DNA of 64,000 nt from Roseovarius azorensis (GTDB lineage: Bacteria; Pseudomonadota; Alphaproteobacteria; Rhodobacterales; Rhodobacteraceae). The notes under the pieces are model-generated. The model saw only the letters and a list, made by a program, of their open reading frames with translations. It made no database searches and had not been told where the DNA came from. The stretch covers positions 186,001-250,000 of the forward strand of contig NZ_FOAG01000006.1 in NCBI RefSeq assembly GCF_900109455.1, read 5' to 3'. Positions 1 to 7,448 of this stretch are shown one piece after another. The position numbers and the translations under genes are program-made. Numbering within the stretch: the first letter of the stretch is position 1; every line of letters starts with the position of its first letter.

Positions 1-720
1 GATTGCGGTGTTCACGCCCACGACCTCGCCGTCGAGGTTGAAGAGCGGGCCGCCGGAGTTGCCGCGGTTGATCGCGGCGTCGGTCTGGATGTAATCGTCA
101 TAGGTGCCCGAAAGGGCGCGGTTGCGCGCCGACACGATCCCGGCGGAGAGCGAAAAGCCCTGGCCCAGCGGGTTGCCCATAGCCAGCACCCAATCGCCGA
201 CGCGCGCGGTATCGCTGTCGCCAAAGCTGACGAAGGGCAGCGGTTTGTCGGCCTTGACCTTCAGGAGCGCGATGTCGGTCTTGGGGTCGGTGCCGATCAC
301 CTCGGCGGGCAGGGTTTCGCCCGAGAAGAATTCGATCACGATCTCATCGGCGCTTTCGATCACGTGGTTGTTGGTCACGACAAAACCGTCCTCGGAGATG
401 ACGAACCCGGAACCGAGTGCCGAGGAGCGGCGCGGGCGATCGCCCTCGCCCTGACGGTTGCGGAACTGTTCAAAGAAGTCCTCGAACGGCGAGCCCTCGG
501 GCACGATGGGCGAGGGTCCGGTGCCCTGGGCCACCACCGTCGAAGTGGTGATGTTCACCACCGCCGGGCTGATCTTTTGCGCCAGATCGGCAAAGCTGTC
601 GGGCCGCGCCTGCGCTGCAATCGCCTGCGCCAGCATCAGCGCCAGAACGAGAGTCATCAGCGCGAGCTGGCGCAGGGGCCTGGTGTCCTTCAGGGTTGTG
701 GAAATTGTTGGGAGTGTCAC
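1..720 (-). CDS. degP: DegP/HtrA-family periplasmic serine protease (Do), 3' end cut by window edge
   Basis: Trypsin-like serine protease of the HtrA/Do family, which degrades or refolds damaged envelope proteins in the periplasm. Only the first 240 residues are in the window; the PDZ domains lie beyond position 1. I chose the GTG at 720 because a strong Shine-Dalgarno (AAAGGAGAT) sits 8 bases upstream; an in-frame ATG at 747 lacks one. Residues about 17-36 form a hydrophobic Sec-type signal sequence. The catalytic triad is visible: His119 in TNNHV, Asp149 in KTDIALL and Ser222 in RGNSGGPLFN. It follows hflK, hflC and the DUF2065 gene on the same strand, a common alphaproteobacterial arrangement that couples two envelope quality-control systems. 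Which Deg paralogue it is cannot be decided without the C-terminus. Confidence 0.93.
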   Translation of the reverse strand, partial: MTLPTISTTLKDTRPLRQLALMTLVLALMLAQAIAAQARPDSFADLAQKISPAVVNITTSTVVAQGTGPSPIVPEGSPFEDFFEQFRNRQGEGDRPRRSSALGSGFVISEDGFVVTNNHVIESADEIVIEFFSGETLPAEVIGTDPKTDIALLKVKADKPLPFVSFGDSDTARVGDWVLAMGNPLGQGFSLSAGIVSARNRALSGTYDDYIQTDAAINRGNSGGPLFNLDGEVVGVNTAI

Positions 721-859
721 GCCAATATCTCCTTTGGTCTGTGTCATTCGGCGGCGATGGTTCCGGCCACCCCTTGCCGCTCAATGTAGGGGGTCTGGGC
801 GGGATCGCAAAGTCCGCGACATCGTGTCACGCGCATGTGAACCTTTTGTCGCGGCGAAA

Positions 860-1057
860 TCAAGCGCCGAGGGACTTGGCCATCCAGACCAGCGCCAGTC
901 CGATGACGAGCGCGAGCATGCCGGCAATGCGCCGCGCCTCGGGCGGCAGGGCCGCGAGCGCCAGCAGCATCCGGTCGATAAGCGAAGGGGCCAGCGCATA
1001 GACCAGCCCCTCGACAATCAGCACCAGCCCAAGGGCCAGAAGCGCGGTTTCGATCAT
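860..1057 (-). CDS. DUF2065 family small membrane protein
   Basis: A 65-residue, very hydrophobic protein with two predicted membrane helices (about 3-20 and 43-60) separated by a short charged loop containing LPPEARRIAG. Length and pattern match the DUF2065 family, whose members usually sit next to hflC. Its ATG overlaps the hflC stop codon (ATGA), so it is probably translationally coupled to hflC. No biochemical role is known to me; position suggests an accessory of the HflKC/FtsH membrane complex, which is inference from context only. Confidence 0.85.
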   Translation of the reverse strand: MIETALLALGLVLIVEGLVYALAPSLIDRMLLALAALPPEARRIAGMLALVIGLALVWMAKSLGA

Positions 1058-1932
1058 TGCGATGCGGTTCCCGACCGCAGATAATCGAAAAACTCGCTGT
1101 CCGGTGTCATCACCATCGAGGAATTACCGCCCTGCAACGCCTTTTCATAGGCTTCCAGCGAGCGGTAGAAGGCAAAGAATTCCGGGTTCGCGCCAAAGGC
1201 ATTGGCGAAGATGGCGTTGCGTTCGGCATCGGCCTCGCCGCGCACGACCTGGGCCTGCCGCTCGGCATCCGAGAGCGTTTCCGTCACCGTCCGGTCGGCA
1301 AGGGCGCGCACGCGCTGCGCGGCTTCGTTACCGCGGGCGATCTCGTCGGCGGCTTCGCGCTCACGTTCGGCGCGCATCCGGGCGAATGTCGCCTCGAGGT
1401 TCTGATCGGGCAGGTTGGTCTGCTTGAGACGCACATCGACGACATCGAGACCAAGGCCCTGGGCGCTTTGCTGTGACTGTCGCTGGATGCGGCGCATCAA
1501 CTCGCGGCGATCCTCCGAAAGGATCGTGTCCGACGTGACCTGATCGGCACCCAGAACCTCTCGGATCTGGGCGTTGAGGATCGACGACAGCCGGTCCTCG
1601 GCCACGCGAATCCCGCCCACGCCAACGGCCTGACGGAACTGCACCACGTCACGGATCCGGTAGCGGGCAAAGGCATCGACCACGAGGCGGCGGTCGTCCG
1701 AGGGCGTTACCTCGATGGTCTCGGTATCCAGCGACAGGATGCGGTCGTCATAGCGCACGACCTCCTGGATGAAGGGGATCTTGAACGACAGGCCGGGGTT
1801 TTCCTTGACGGCCTTGATCTGGCCGAATTGCAGCACCAGCGCCTTTTCGCGTTCATCCACGACAAAGATCGAGGACAGGCCCAGGAACAGGATCACGACC
1901 AGAAAGGGAATGATGAATTTTGTCTTGCCCAT
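1054..1932 (-). CDS. hflC: HflC, band-7 modulator of FtsH protease
   Basis: SPFH/band-7 protein of 292 residues that pairs with HflK in the inner membrane and forms a periplasm-facing cage modulating the FtsH AAA protease. A single N-terminal membrane anchor (about 5-25) is followed by the conserved VVDEREKALVLQFGQ segment, the band-7 domain, and a long charged alpha-helical stretch (about 180-235, rich in R, E and A) typical of stomatin-like oligomers. Length is normal for the family. The start is 4 bases after the hflK stop, and the GGGGAACTGAGACC ribosome-binding region overlaps the end of hflK, indicating a tight operon. Confidence 0.95.
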   Translation of the reverse strand: MGKTKFIIPFLVVILFLGLSSIFVVDEREKALVLQFGQIKAVKENPGLSFKIPFIQEVVRYDDRILSLDTETIEVTPSDDRRLVVDAFARYRIRDVVQFRQAVGVGGIRVAEDRLSSILNAQIREVLGADQVTSDTILSEDRRELMRRIQRQSQQSAQGLGLDVVDVRLKQTNLPDQNLEATFARMRAEREREAADEIARGNEAAQRVRALADRTVTETLSDAERQAQVVRGEADAERNAIFANAFGANPEFFAFYRSLEAYEKALQGGNSSMVMTPDSEFFDYLRSGTASQ

Positions 1933-1936
1933 GGTC

Positions 1937-3085
1937 TCAGTTCCCCTCGCTGGTCGTGTTGCGGCGCAGTTCGTTCAGCGGCAGGTAGGGTACGACATTG
2001 CTGCCGCCCTCGGTGCCGACAACGGAACTGTCCAGAATGGTCTTGTCGATACCGCCCAGAACCCGCTCCATCGTTTCGATATAGAGACGTTTGCGCGTCA
2101 CATCCGGCGCTTTTGCATATTCCGTCAGAACCGAGGTGAAGCGGCTGGCGTCACCCTGTGCCTCGTTCACCACACGGGCGCGGTAGCCTTCCGAGTCTTC
2201 GAGTATCTGTGCTGCCTGACCGCGGGCCTCGGCAAGGACGCGGTTGGCATAGGCATCCGCCTGGCGTTGCAGCCGGTCGCGTTCCTGTTCGGCAGCCTGC
2301 ACCTCGCGAAAGCTGTCGATAACCTCGAGCGGCGGATCCGCCTTGTCGAGGTTGACCCGGACGATGCGGATGCCGCTGTCGTATTCGTCGAGCGTGGCCT
2401 GCACGTTCTGCATCGCGGTATCGGCGATGATGCCACGATCCCGGTTGAGGATCGGCGACAGGTTCGAGGCGGCGATGATCTCGCGCATGACCGACTCTGA
2501 CACCGCCTGAACGGTCAATTGCGGATCGCGGATGTTGAACAGCACTTTCGCAGGGTCGGAAATGTTCCAAACGACCTGAAAGCCGATGTCCACGATATTG
2601 GCATCAGTGGTCAACATCAGCCCCTCTTCGCGGCCGCCGACACGTCTGCCGATGTCTTCCGTGCGTTCCGAGGTCACATTGACCACTTCGGCGGTGACCA
2701 CCGGCCAGGGGGCAAAATTGAGGCCGGGATTGCCGGTCTTGTAATATTCGCCCAGGAAAAGCTCGACCGATTGTTCCTCGGGTTTGACCGTGTAGAGGCT
2801 GGCAAAGACCCAGAGCGCCACGGCGCCAAGCGCCGCAAGGCCGATCGTGCCCTTGCCGAACTGCGGACCTTCGCCGCCGCCGCCCGGCCCGCCGCGATTG
2901 CCGCCGCCGCGCCCGCCCATCAGCACGCGCAGCCGGTCCTGCCCCCGGCGCACCAGTTCGTCGATCTCGGGCAACTGAGGTCCGTTTTCGGGGGGGCGCC
3001 TGCCGCCGCCGGTGTTGCGGCCACGGTCATCTCCGCCCCCGCCCGAATTGCCGCCGCCCCATGGGCCGCCAGAGTTTCCAGCCAT
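1937..3085 (-). CDS. hflK: HflK, band-7 modulator of FtsH protease
   Basis: Partner of HflC (382 residues from the chosen start). The first 65 or so residues are glycine-rich and poorly conserved (clusters of GGG and RGGG), as in other HflK proteins. One membrane helix follows (about 83-100), then the band-7 domain beginning near VKPEEQSVELFLGEYY, and a long helical C-terminal part. An in-frame start 15 codons upstream is possible, but the ATG at 3085 gives the canonical MAGNSGGPWGG N-terminus and has GGGAAGAGAG in front of it. It stands 69 bases downstream of gor and directly upstream of hflC. Confidence 0.95.
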   Translation of the reverse strand: MAGNSGGPWGGGNSGGGGDDRGRNTGGGRRPPENGPQLPEIDELVRRGQDRLRVLMGGRGGGNRGGPGGGGEGPQFGKGTIGLAALGAVALWVFASLYTVKPEEQSVELFLGEYYKTGNPGLNFAPWPVVTAEVVNVTSERTEDIGRRVGGREEGLMLTTDANIVDIGFQVVWNISDPAKVLFNIRDPQLTVQAVSESVMREIIAASNLSPILNRDRGIIADTAMQNVQATLDEYDSGIRIVRVNLDKADPPLEVIDSFREVQAAEQERDRLQRQADAYANRVLAEARGQAAQILEDSEGYRARVVNEAQGDASRFTSVLTEYAKAPDVTRKRLYIETMERVLGGIDKTILDSSVVGTEGGSNVVPYLPLNELRRNTTSEGN

Positions 3086-3154
3086 ACGTCTCTCTTCCCT
3101 TGTTGTTCCGTCCGTGACGGACCTGATCAATACCTGTGCAGTTATGCCGGAAAA

Positions 3155-4510
3155 TCAAGCCGTTCGGACAGGGGTTTTCATTGTTACGATCTCTTCCGAC
3201 ATGGTCGGATGCACCGCGACCGTGCGGTCGAAATCCTCTTTGGTGGCACCCATCCTGACCGCGATGCCGGCCAGTTGGATCATTTCGCCCGCGCCGGGGG
3301 CCACGATATGACAGCCCAGCACCTTGCGGGTTTTCCGGCTGACGATCAGCTTCATCAGAGCCCGGTCGGGGCGACCGGCAAAGGCGCTGTGCATCGGGCG
3401 AAAGGAGGTGGCATAAACCTCGATCGGTTCCTGCTCGCGGGCGTCCTCCTCGCTCAGCCCGACGGTGCCCATTTCGGGTTGGGTGAAGATCGCGGTCGGG
3501 ATCAGATCGTGATCGACCGGGGTGGGGTTGCCCTTGAACACGGTTTCGACAAAGGCCATGCCCTCGCGGATCGCAACCGGGGTGAGGTTGACCCGGTCGG
3601 TCACATCTCCGATGGCGTAGACGGACGGCACGCCGGTCTGGCTGTAGCTGTCCACCACGATCTCGCCCCTGCGGCCCATGACCACGCCCGCCGATTCGAG
3701 GCCCATGTCCCCGGTGTTGGGCGCGCGTCCGGTGGCGAACATCACCTGTTCGAATATCGCCTCGCTGCCGTTGGTGGCCTTGACCCGATAGCCGCCGGGG
3801 GCCTTTTCCATCGACAGGATATTGGTGCCCAGATGCAGATTGATGCCTGACTGGATCATCTCGTCCGACACAAGGCCGCGCGCCTCATCGTCAAAGCCGC
3901 GCAGGATCTGCGCGCCGCGGTAATATTGCGTCACCTGCACGCCGAGGCCGTTGAGGATACAGGCGAATTCGCAGGCGATATAGCCGCCGCCGATGATCAG
4001 GATTGATTTGGGCAGCTTTTCGAGATGGAAGATGTCGTTGCTGGTGATGCCATGTTCTGCTCCCGGCAGATCGGGTTTCACGGGGCGCCCGCCGGTGGCG
4101 ATGAGGATATGCTTGGCGTTCTTGCGTGTGCCGTCCGCCAGTTCCACCGTATGCGGATCCGCCAGCCGCGCGCGGGCATCGAATGTGACGACGCCGTTGT
4201 TGCCGAGCACGCCGCGATAGACGTCTTCGAGCCGGTCGAGTTCGGTGTGCAGTTTCGTTCTGAACGCGGCCCAGTCAAAGCCGCCCGCATGCACGGTCCA
4301 GCCATAGGCCTGCGCGTCGGCCATCGCGCTGCGATACTCGGAGGCGAATACCATCAGTTTCTTGGGCACGCAGCCGCGGATCACGCAGGTGCCGCCATAT
4401 CGGTCCTCTTCGGCGAGCGCCACGCGCGCGCCGCCCTGCGCCGCCACCCGCGCCGCGCGCACCCCGCCAGAGCCGCCGCCGATCACAAATAGGTCGTAGT
4501 CGAATGTCAT
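3155..4510 (-). CDS. gor: Glutathione-disulfide reductase
   Basis: FAD- and NADPH-dependent class I disulfide reductase of 451 residues that regenerates reduced glutathione in the cytoplasm. The N-terminal FAD motif is GGGSGGVRAA (11-20). The redox-active disulfide is Cys42/Cys47 in GGTCVIRGCVPKK. A second Rossmann motif (IIGGGYIACEFA) is followed by YYRGAQILRGFD, whose arginines fit NADPH specificity and favour glutathione reductase over lipoamide dehydrogenase. The catalytic His434 lies in HPTMSEE near the C-terminus. It is 13 bases downstream of rpiA and upstream of hflKC, so NADPH-producing sugar metabolism, thiol redox balance and envelope quality control share a strand and probably some transcripts. 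Confidence 0.95.
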   Translation of the reverse strand: MTFDYDLFVIGGGSGGVRAARVAAQGGARVALAEEDRYGGTCVIRGCVPKKLMVFASEYRSAMADAQAYGWTVHAGGFDWAAFRTKLHTELDRLEDVYRGVLGNNGVVTFDARARLADPHTVELADGTRKNAKHILIATGGRPVKPDLPGAEHGITSNDIFHLEKLPKSILIIGGGYIACEFACILNGLGVQVTQYYRGAQILRGFDDEARGLVSDEMIQSGINLHLGTNILSMEKAPGGYRVKATNGSEAIFEQVMFATGRAPNTGDMGLESAGVVMGRRGEIVVDSYSQTGVPSVYAIGDVTDRVNLTPVAIREGMAFVETVFKGNPTPVDHDLIPTAIFTQPEMGTVGLSEEDAREQEPIEVYATSFRPMHSAFAGRPDRALMKLIVSRKTRKVLGCHIVAPGAGEMIQLAGIAVRMGATKEDFDRTVAVHPTMSEEIVTMKTPVRTA

Positions 4511-4523
4511 GCCTGTTGCTGCC

Positions 4524-5312
4524 TCAGTCGTTCAGATCGGTGAAGAGATTGTCGGTTTCGATGAAGTCGAGCCGGTCGTTTTCGACCGTGCCTTCGTTGA
4601 TGTTGCGGGTCTCGACACGCCCGTCGCCATGCCCCACGATCACCACATCGCAGATGTCGAGGAAAAGCCCGTTCTCGACCAGACCCGGAATCTGGTTGAG
4701 CGCCATCGACAACCGGTGGGCGTTGCCAATTCGCTGGAGATGCAGATCGAGGATGTAATTGCCCTCGTCGGTCAGGAACGGCCGCCCGCCATTCATTCTG
4801 AGCTTCGCGTCGCGGCCCAGGACATCCATGTTGATCAGCAGTTCCTCGAGCAGCGACTTCGTGGTCTGCCAGCCAAAGGGTATGATCTCGACCGGCAGGG
4901 GGAAGGCGCCCAGCGTCTCGACCTCCTTGCCGGCGTCGGCGATCACGATCATCTGGTCGCTGGCGGTGGCCACGATCTTTTCCTGCAGCAATGCGCCGCC
5001 GCCGCCCTTGATGAGGTTGAGATTGCCGTCGAATTCATCCGCGCCGTCGATGGTCAGGTCGAGCCATTTCGCCTCGTCGAGGCTGATCACCTCGATCCCG
5101 ACCTCGCGTGCCAGATCGGCGGTGCGTGTCGAGGTCGGCACGCCCTTGATGCGCAGCCCGTCGTCGCGCACCAGTTCGCCCAGGCAGCGCACCATCCAGG
5201 CGGCGGTCGAGCCGGTGCCGAGGCCCACGCGCATCCCGTCCTCGACAAAATCCACGGACCGCCGCGCGGCGACGAACTTGGCCTTGTCGATGGGCGACAG
5301 TTCTCCGGTCAT
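4524..5312 (-). CDS. rpiA: Ribose-5-phosphate isomerase A
   Basis: Interconverts ribose 5-phosphate and ribulose 5-phosphate in the non-oxidative pentose phosphate pathway. Family motifs are clear: GLGTGSTAAWMV (phosphate loop), DGADEF (substrate-binding acidic residues) and KGGGGALLQEKI. At 262 residues it has the longer C-terminus usual for alphaproteobacteria. An ATG six codons upstream (5330) lacks a ribosome-binding site, whereas the ATG at 5312 has GGGAG about 9 bases before it, so I prefer 5312. It is the first gene of the leftward rpiA-gor-hflKC run. Confidence 0.95.
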   Translation of the reverse strand: MTGELSPIDKAKFVAARRSVDFVEDGMRVGLGTGSTAAWMVRCLGELVRDDGLRIKGVPTSTRTADLAREVGIEVISLDEAKWLDLTIDGADEFDGNLNLIKGGGGALLQEKIVATASDQMIVIADAGKEVETLGAFPLPVEIIPFGWQTTKSLLEELLINMDVLGRDAKLRMNGGRPFLTDEGNYILDLHLQRIGNAHRLSMALNQIPGLVENGLFLDICDVVIVGHGDGRVETRNINEGTVENDRLDFIETDNLFTDLND

Positions 5313-5446
5313 GACAGCGACTCCCTGCATGGTTGGCAGGGGTTATAAGAGAGTTGTCGGGCGGGTGCGAGGGCGAATTGCCGGAGTCTTGCGCATGCCG
5401 GTCCTGCGGATGCGGTCAAGACGTCCGGCGGGGGGCAGCGCCAGCG

Positions 5447-5542
5447 TTACAGTCTTTTCTGCAAGGAGGCGAACGCCGACCCATCGGCGAGTGTGGCTGA
5501 CATGGCCGCGATGAAGCCGACCACAAGGGCGATGCCTTTCAT
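5447..5542 (-). CDS. Possible 31-residue signal-peptide-like ORF
   Basis: A 31-codon frame with a positively charged start, a hydrophobic core (IALVVGFIAAM) and a likely signal-peptidase site after ATLA, leaving a mature tail of only about ten residues ending in QKRL. A moderate AGAAGAG ribosome-binding region precedes the ATG. It follows two other secreted-protein genes on the same strand by 23 bases. It could be a remnant of a longer gene, a toxin- or entericidin-like small peptide, or a chance frame; nothing identifies a family. Confidence 0.3.
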   Translation of the reverse strand: MKGIALVVGFIAAMSATLADGSAFASLQKRL

Positions 5543-5565
5543 TGGCGCACTCTTCTGAAAGCGGG

Positions 5566-5940
5566 TCAGCGAAGGTAGGCGGGCCAGTACCGGGCGGAAC
5601 GGTCGTGCCAGTATCGGTATCCGTCACCGTCCCGGTAGAAGGTGTAACAGGTCCTGCGGCCGGTGCCCGAGTTTTTCGTGCACAGCACGCCGTTATTGGC
5701 GATCTGCCAGGTGCCCCGCGCGCTCATGCTGCTGTCGTCATACCGATAGGTGCCGTCTTTCGAGAACATGAAGATTCCGACACCCTGCCCCCATTCGCGA
5801 CCGACGAAGATGTCGCGCACCTGATCCGCCGTCAGGCGGTTGGTGTTGTCGGCTGCGGTGGTCTGACCGGCCATGAGGCTGAGCAGCGCTACGGCGGCCA
5901 GCGCCGCGATCATTGATCTGCGCATCGTCATCGTCCGCAT
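5566..5940 (-). CDS. Small secreted protein of unknown function
   Basis: A 124-residue protein that I do not recognise as a named family. Residues 1-30 are a clear Sec signal peptide ending TTAADN. The mature part has the pattern of a small beta-rich ligand or inhibitor domain: VGREWGQGVGIFMFSKDGTY, a GTWQIANNGVLC segment, then TCYTFYRDGDGYRYW. Two cysteines (in VLCTK and RTCYT) could form a disulfide. The start overlaps the stop of the preceding gene (TGATG), so the two are translationally coupled. The GTYRY...GTWQI...YW layout resembles small periplasmic beta-sandwich proteins, but that is only a shape resemblance. Confidence 0.75.
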   Translation of the reverse strand: MRTMTMRRSMIAALAAVALLSLMAGQTTAADNTNRLTADQVRDIFVGREWGQGVGIFMFSKDGTYRYDDSSMSARGTWQIANNGVLCTKNSGTGRRTCYTFYRDGDGYRYWHDRSARYWPAYLR

Positions 5941-6227
5941 CAGAGCGAACCCTTGAGCCGGTCGAGGATTTTCAGGGAGTCCCGCATGGCGTCGGGGTCG
6001 TTCTGCTGGTGTGCCTTTTCGTGCATTGCCCGGCCCTCTTCGAACTGTCGTTCAAGGTCGGCCTTCTTGTCTGCGGGCAGCGAGGCGGCGGCCAGCCTGG
6101 CCGCGACTTCCGGGTATTCCGCAGTACCCCGGCAGGCGAGCGCACCTGACGCCGTTGCCATCGTAAAGAGAAGCCCGCCCAGGAGAAGAGCGGCGGGTCG
6201 CAGGGAATTCCTGTATTTATTGGTCAT
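5940..6227 (-). CDS. Small secreted/periplasmic alpha-helical protein, unknown function
   Basis: 95 residues from the ATG at 6227, chosen because GGAGG lies 6 bases upstream; an open frame extends further upstream but has no ribosome-binding site. The N-terminus (KYRNSLRPAALLLGGLLFT) is a signal peptide, with cleavage probable near ATASGALA. The mature part starts ACRGTAEY and is a charged helical domain (LPADKKADLERQFEEGRAMHEK...) ending in a leucine/lysine-rich helix. The single mature cysteine is close to the cleavage point, but the preceding residues are not a convincing lipobox. It is the first gene of a coupled pair, divergent from the putative membrane regulator at 6475. Confidence 0.7.
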   Translation of the reverse strand: MTNKYRNSLRPAALLLGGLLFTMATASGALACRGTAEYPEVAARLAAASLPADKKADLERQFEEGRAMHEKAHQQNDPDAMRDSLKILDRLKGSL

Positions 6228-6389
6228 GGTTGCCTCCGGTTTTCGTAAGGATTGCCGATGCCGTCCGCCCCCGGATACGCGAGGGCAGGCGACCACCGCT
6301 TGTGCGAGGGGTCGCCCGGTCATTTTTTATGATCGGTCCACATCGGGTGTCACCGGCAAAGCCGGAAAACTTGGAAAAGCGGAAAACGG

Positions 6390-6411
6390 TGAGAATATGT
6401 GACCATTCTCA
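6390..6411. promoter_or_regulatory. Inverted repeat in divergent intergenic region (operator candidate)
   Basis: TGAGAAT and ATTCTCA form a perfect 7-bp inverted repeat separated by 8 bases, between the divergent genes starting at 6227 and 6475. Arm length and about two-turn spacing suit a dimeric transcription factor. No factor is identified. Confidence 0.4.
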
Positions 6412-6418
6412 ATGGCTT

Positions 6419-6435
6419 GATCGGATATCCCGATC
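6419..6435. promoter_or_regulatory. Second inverted repeat upstream of the putative membrane regulator
   Basis: GATCGG and CCGATC form a perfect 6-bp inverted repeat with a 5-base spacer, 7 bases after the first repeat and 40 bases before the GTG start at 6475. It may be an operator or part of a promoter-proximal hairpin. Confidence 0.35.
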
Positions 6436-6474
6436 TGGCTAGACAAAAGCAGGAAAGCCGCGCGGGAGGACAAC

Positions 6475-7296
6475 GTGAGGGAGAGTGTTGCTGACTTCGT
6501 TGAATGGTGGAGGCTGTTCGATGCGCTATGCACCGAACGCGGCCATGTTGATAACGGCCAGCTCGCCAGCGAATACTGTAATCTTACCAGGAAGCAGGCG
6601 AATGGCGCTTATGAAGCCGCGCTCAAGAGCCTGAACAACTGGCGGCAGGGGCTGCACACTCCCAGCCGCCGCAACTTTCGCATCCTGACCTTGTTGCTGC
6701 GCGTCGAGGACATGGCCGGGGTGCTGCCGCACTGGAACCTGCTTTATGAAGAGGCCCAGCGGCGCAAGCCGCCCTCTGAGCCGGAGAATGGCGAGCAGCG
6801 CGAGTCTCTGAGCGCGGCCCCGATTCAGCCTGCCGGTGCAGGTCTTTCCGTCGGTCGGCAGATCGCGGCGGCGGTTGCGCTTGTGGCGCTGGGGGCTGGC
6901 GGAGGCGCAATCGTCACCCTGAACATGGTTCAGCCTCGGGGTGTGGCCGCCGTTGCCGTGGCTGGACCGGGGCCAGACACCGGCGCGCCAATCATCGACA
7001 TGACCGGCCAGCGCATTCCCTACCGCGAGCATACTGTTGTCAAGACAGGGCAATCCGTGGTGATCCACGGCGAGCGCAGTCTGTGCGGCGAGCAGCCGCC
7101 CCCTTGGGAAGCCGTCGCGCACAACCTTCCCTCGCTTGCCATCGGGGTCTGGTCGGACGGAGGTGTCGGCTTTCGCATCAGCAATTCGTGCGGCGGGCCG
7201 ACGCCGGCAAGGGCCGTGGTGTTCACCGCCACCAGGTCCGGCGAGGAGCAATTTTACCTCTACGCCGATCCGGTCACGATCCGCGTGGAAGAATAG
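6475..7296 (+). CDS. One-TM protein with HTH-like cytoplasmic N-terminus and periplasmic C-terminus, unknown function
   Basis: 273 residues, starting with GTG preceded by GGGAGGACAAC. Residues 1-100 are helical and soluble. The stretch SLNNWRQGLHTPSRRNFRIL (about 49-68) has the Trp-x-x-Gly...Pro spacing seen at the end of Cro/CI-type helix-turn-helix domains. A low-complexity linker leads to one membrane helix (about 126-150: IAAAVALVALGAGGGAIVTL). The C-terminal 120 residues would be periplasmic, contain two cysteines (SLCGE and NSCGG) and look beta-rich. This is ToxR-like topology: a DNA-binding domain inside, a sensor outside. The divergent small secreted proteins are plausible targets or ligands. 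I know no named family; the function is inference from architecture. Confidence 0.75.
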   Translation: MRESVADFVEWWRLFDALCTERGHVDNGQLASEYCNLTRKQANGAYEAALKSLNNWRQGLHTPSRRNFRILTLLLRVEDMAGVLPHWNLLYEEAQRRKPPSEPENGEQRESLSAAPIQPAGAGLSVGRQIAAAVALVALGAGGGAIVTLNMVQPRGVAAVAVAGPGPDTGAPIIDMTGQRIPYREHTVVKTGQSVVIHGERSLCGEQPPPWEAVAHNLPSLAIGVWSDGGVGFRISNSCGGPTPARAVVFTATRSGEEQFYLYADPVTIRVEE

Positions 7297-7354
7297 AGCG
7301 CCCCCGCACGGGGAGTTGTCGCCGGGGTCAGTTTGATTTCGAGGGGATTGGGGT

Positions 7355-7448
7355 GAGAGGCTGGACAACGACCCAAGCGAGGCTCGTTACGGCTGCTTCC
7401 TTCCGGACCTGACCGGGTTGGCGAGGTGCCTGCCCGCGCCAACCTCTC
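7355..7448 (-). ncRNA. ffs: Small bacterial signal recognition particle RNA (4.5S-type)
   Basis: The minus strand carries the invariant SRP RNA core GGTCAGGTCCGGAAGG followed by AAGCAGCC, including the GGAA tetraloop and the asymmetric loop bound by Ffh. Flanking sequences GAGAGGTTGG (7448-7439) and CCAGCCTCTC (7364-7355) pair over ten positions and close the hairpin, giving an RNA of about 94 nt, the usual alphaproteobacterial size. Ends are inferred from this pairing. The RNA overlaps the 3' end of the nucleotidase gene on the same strand. Confidence 0.95.
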
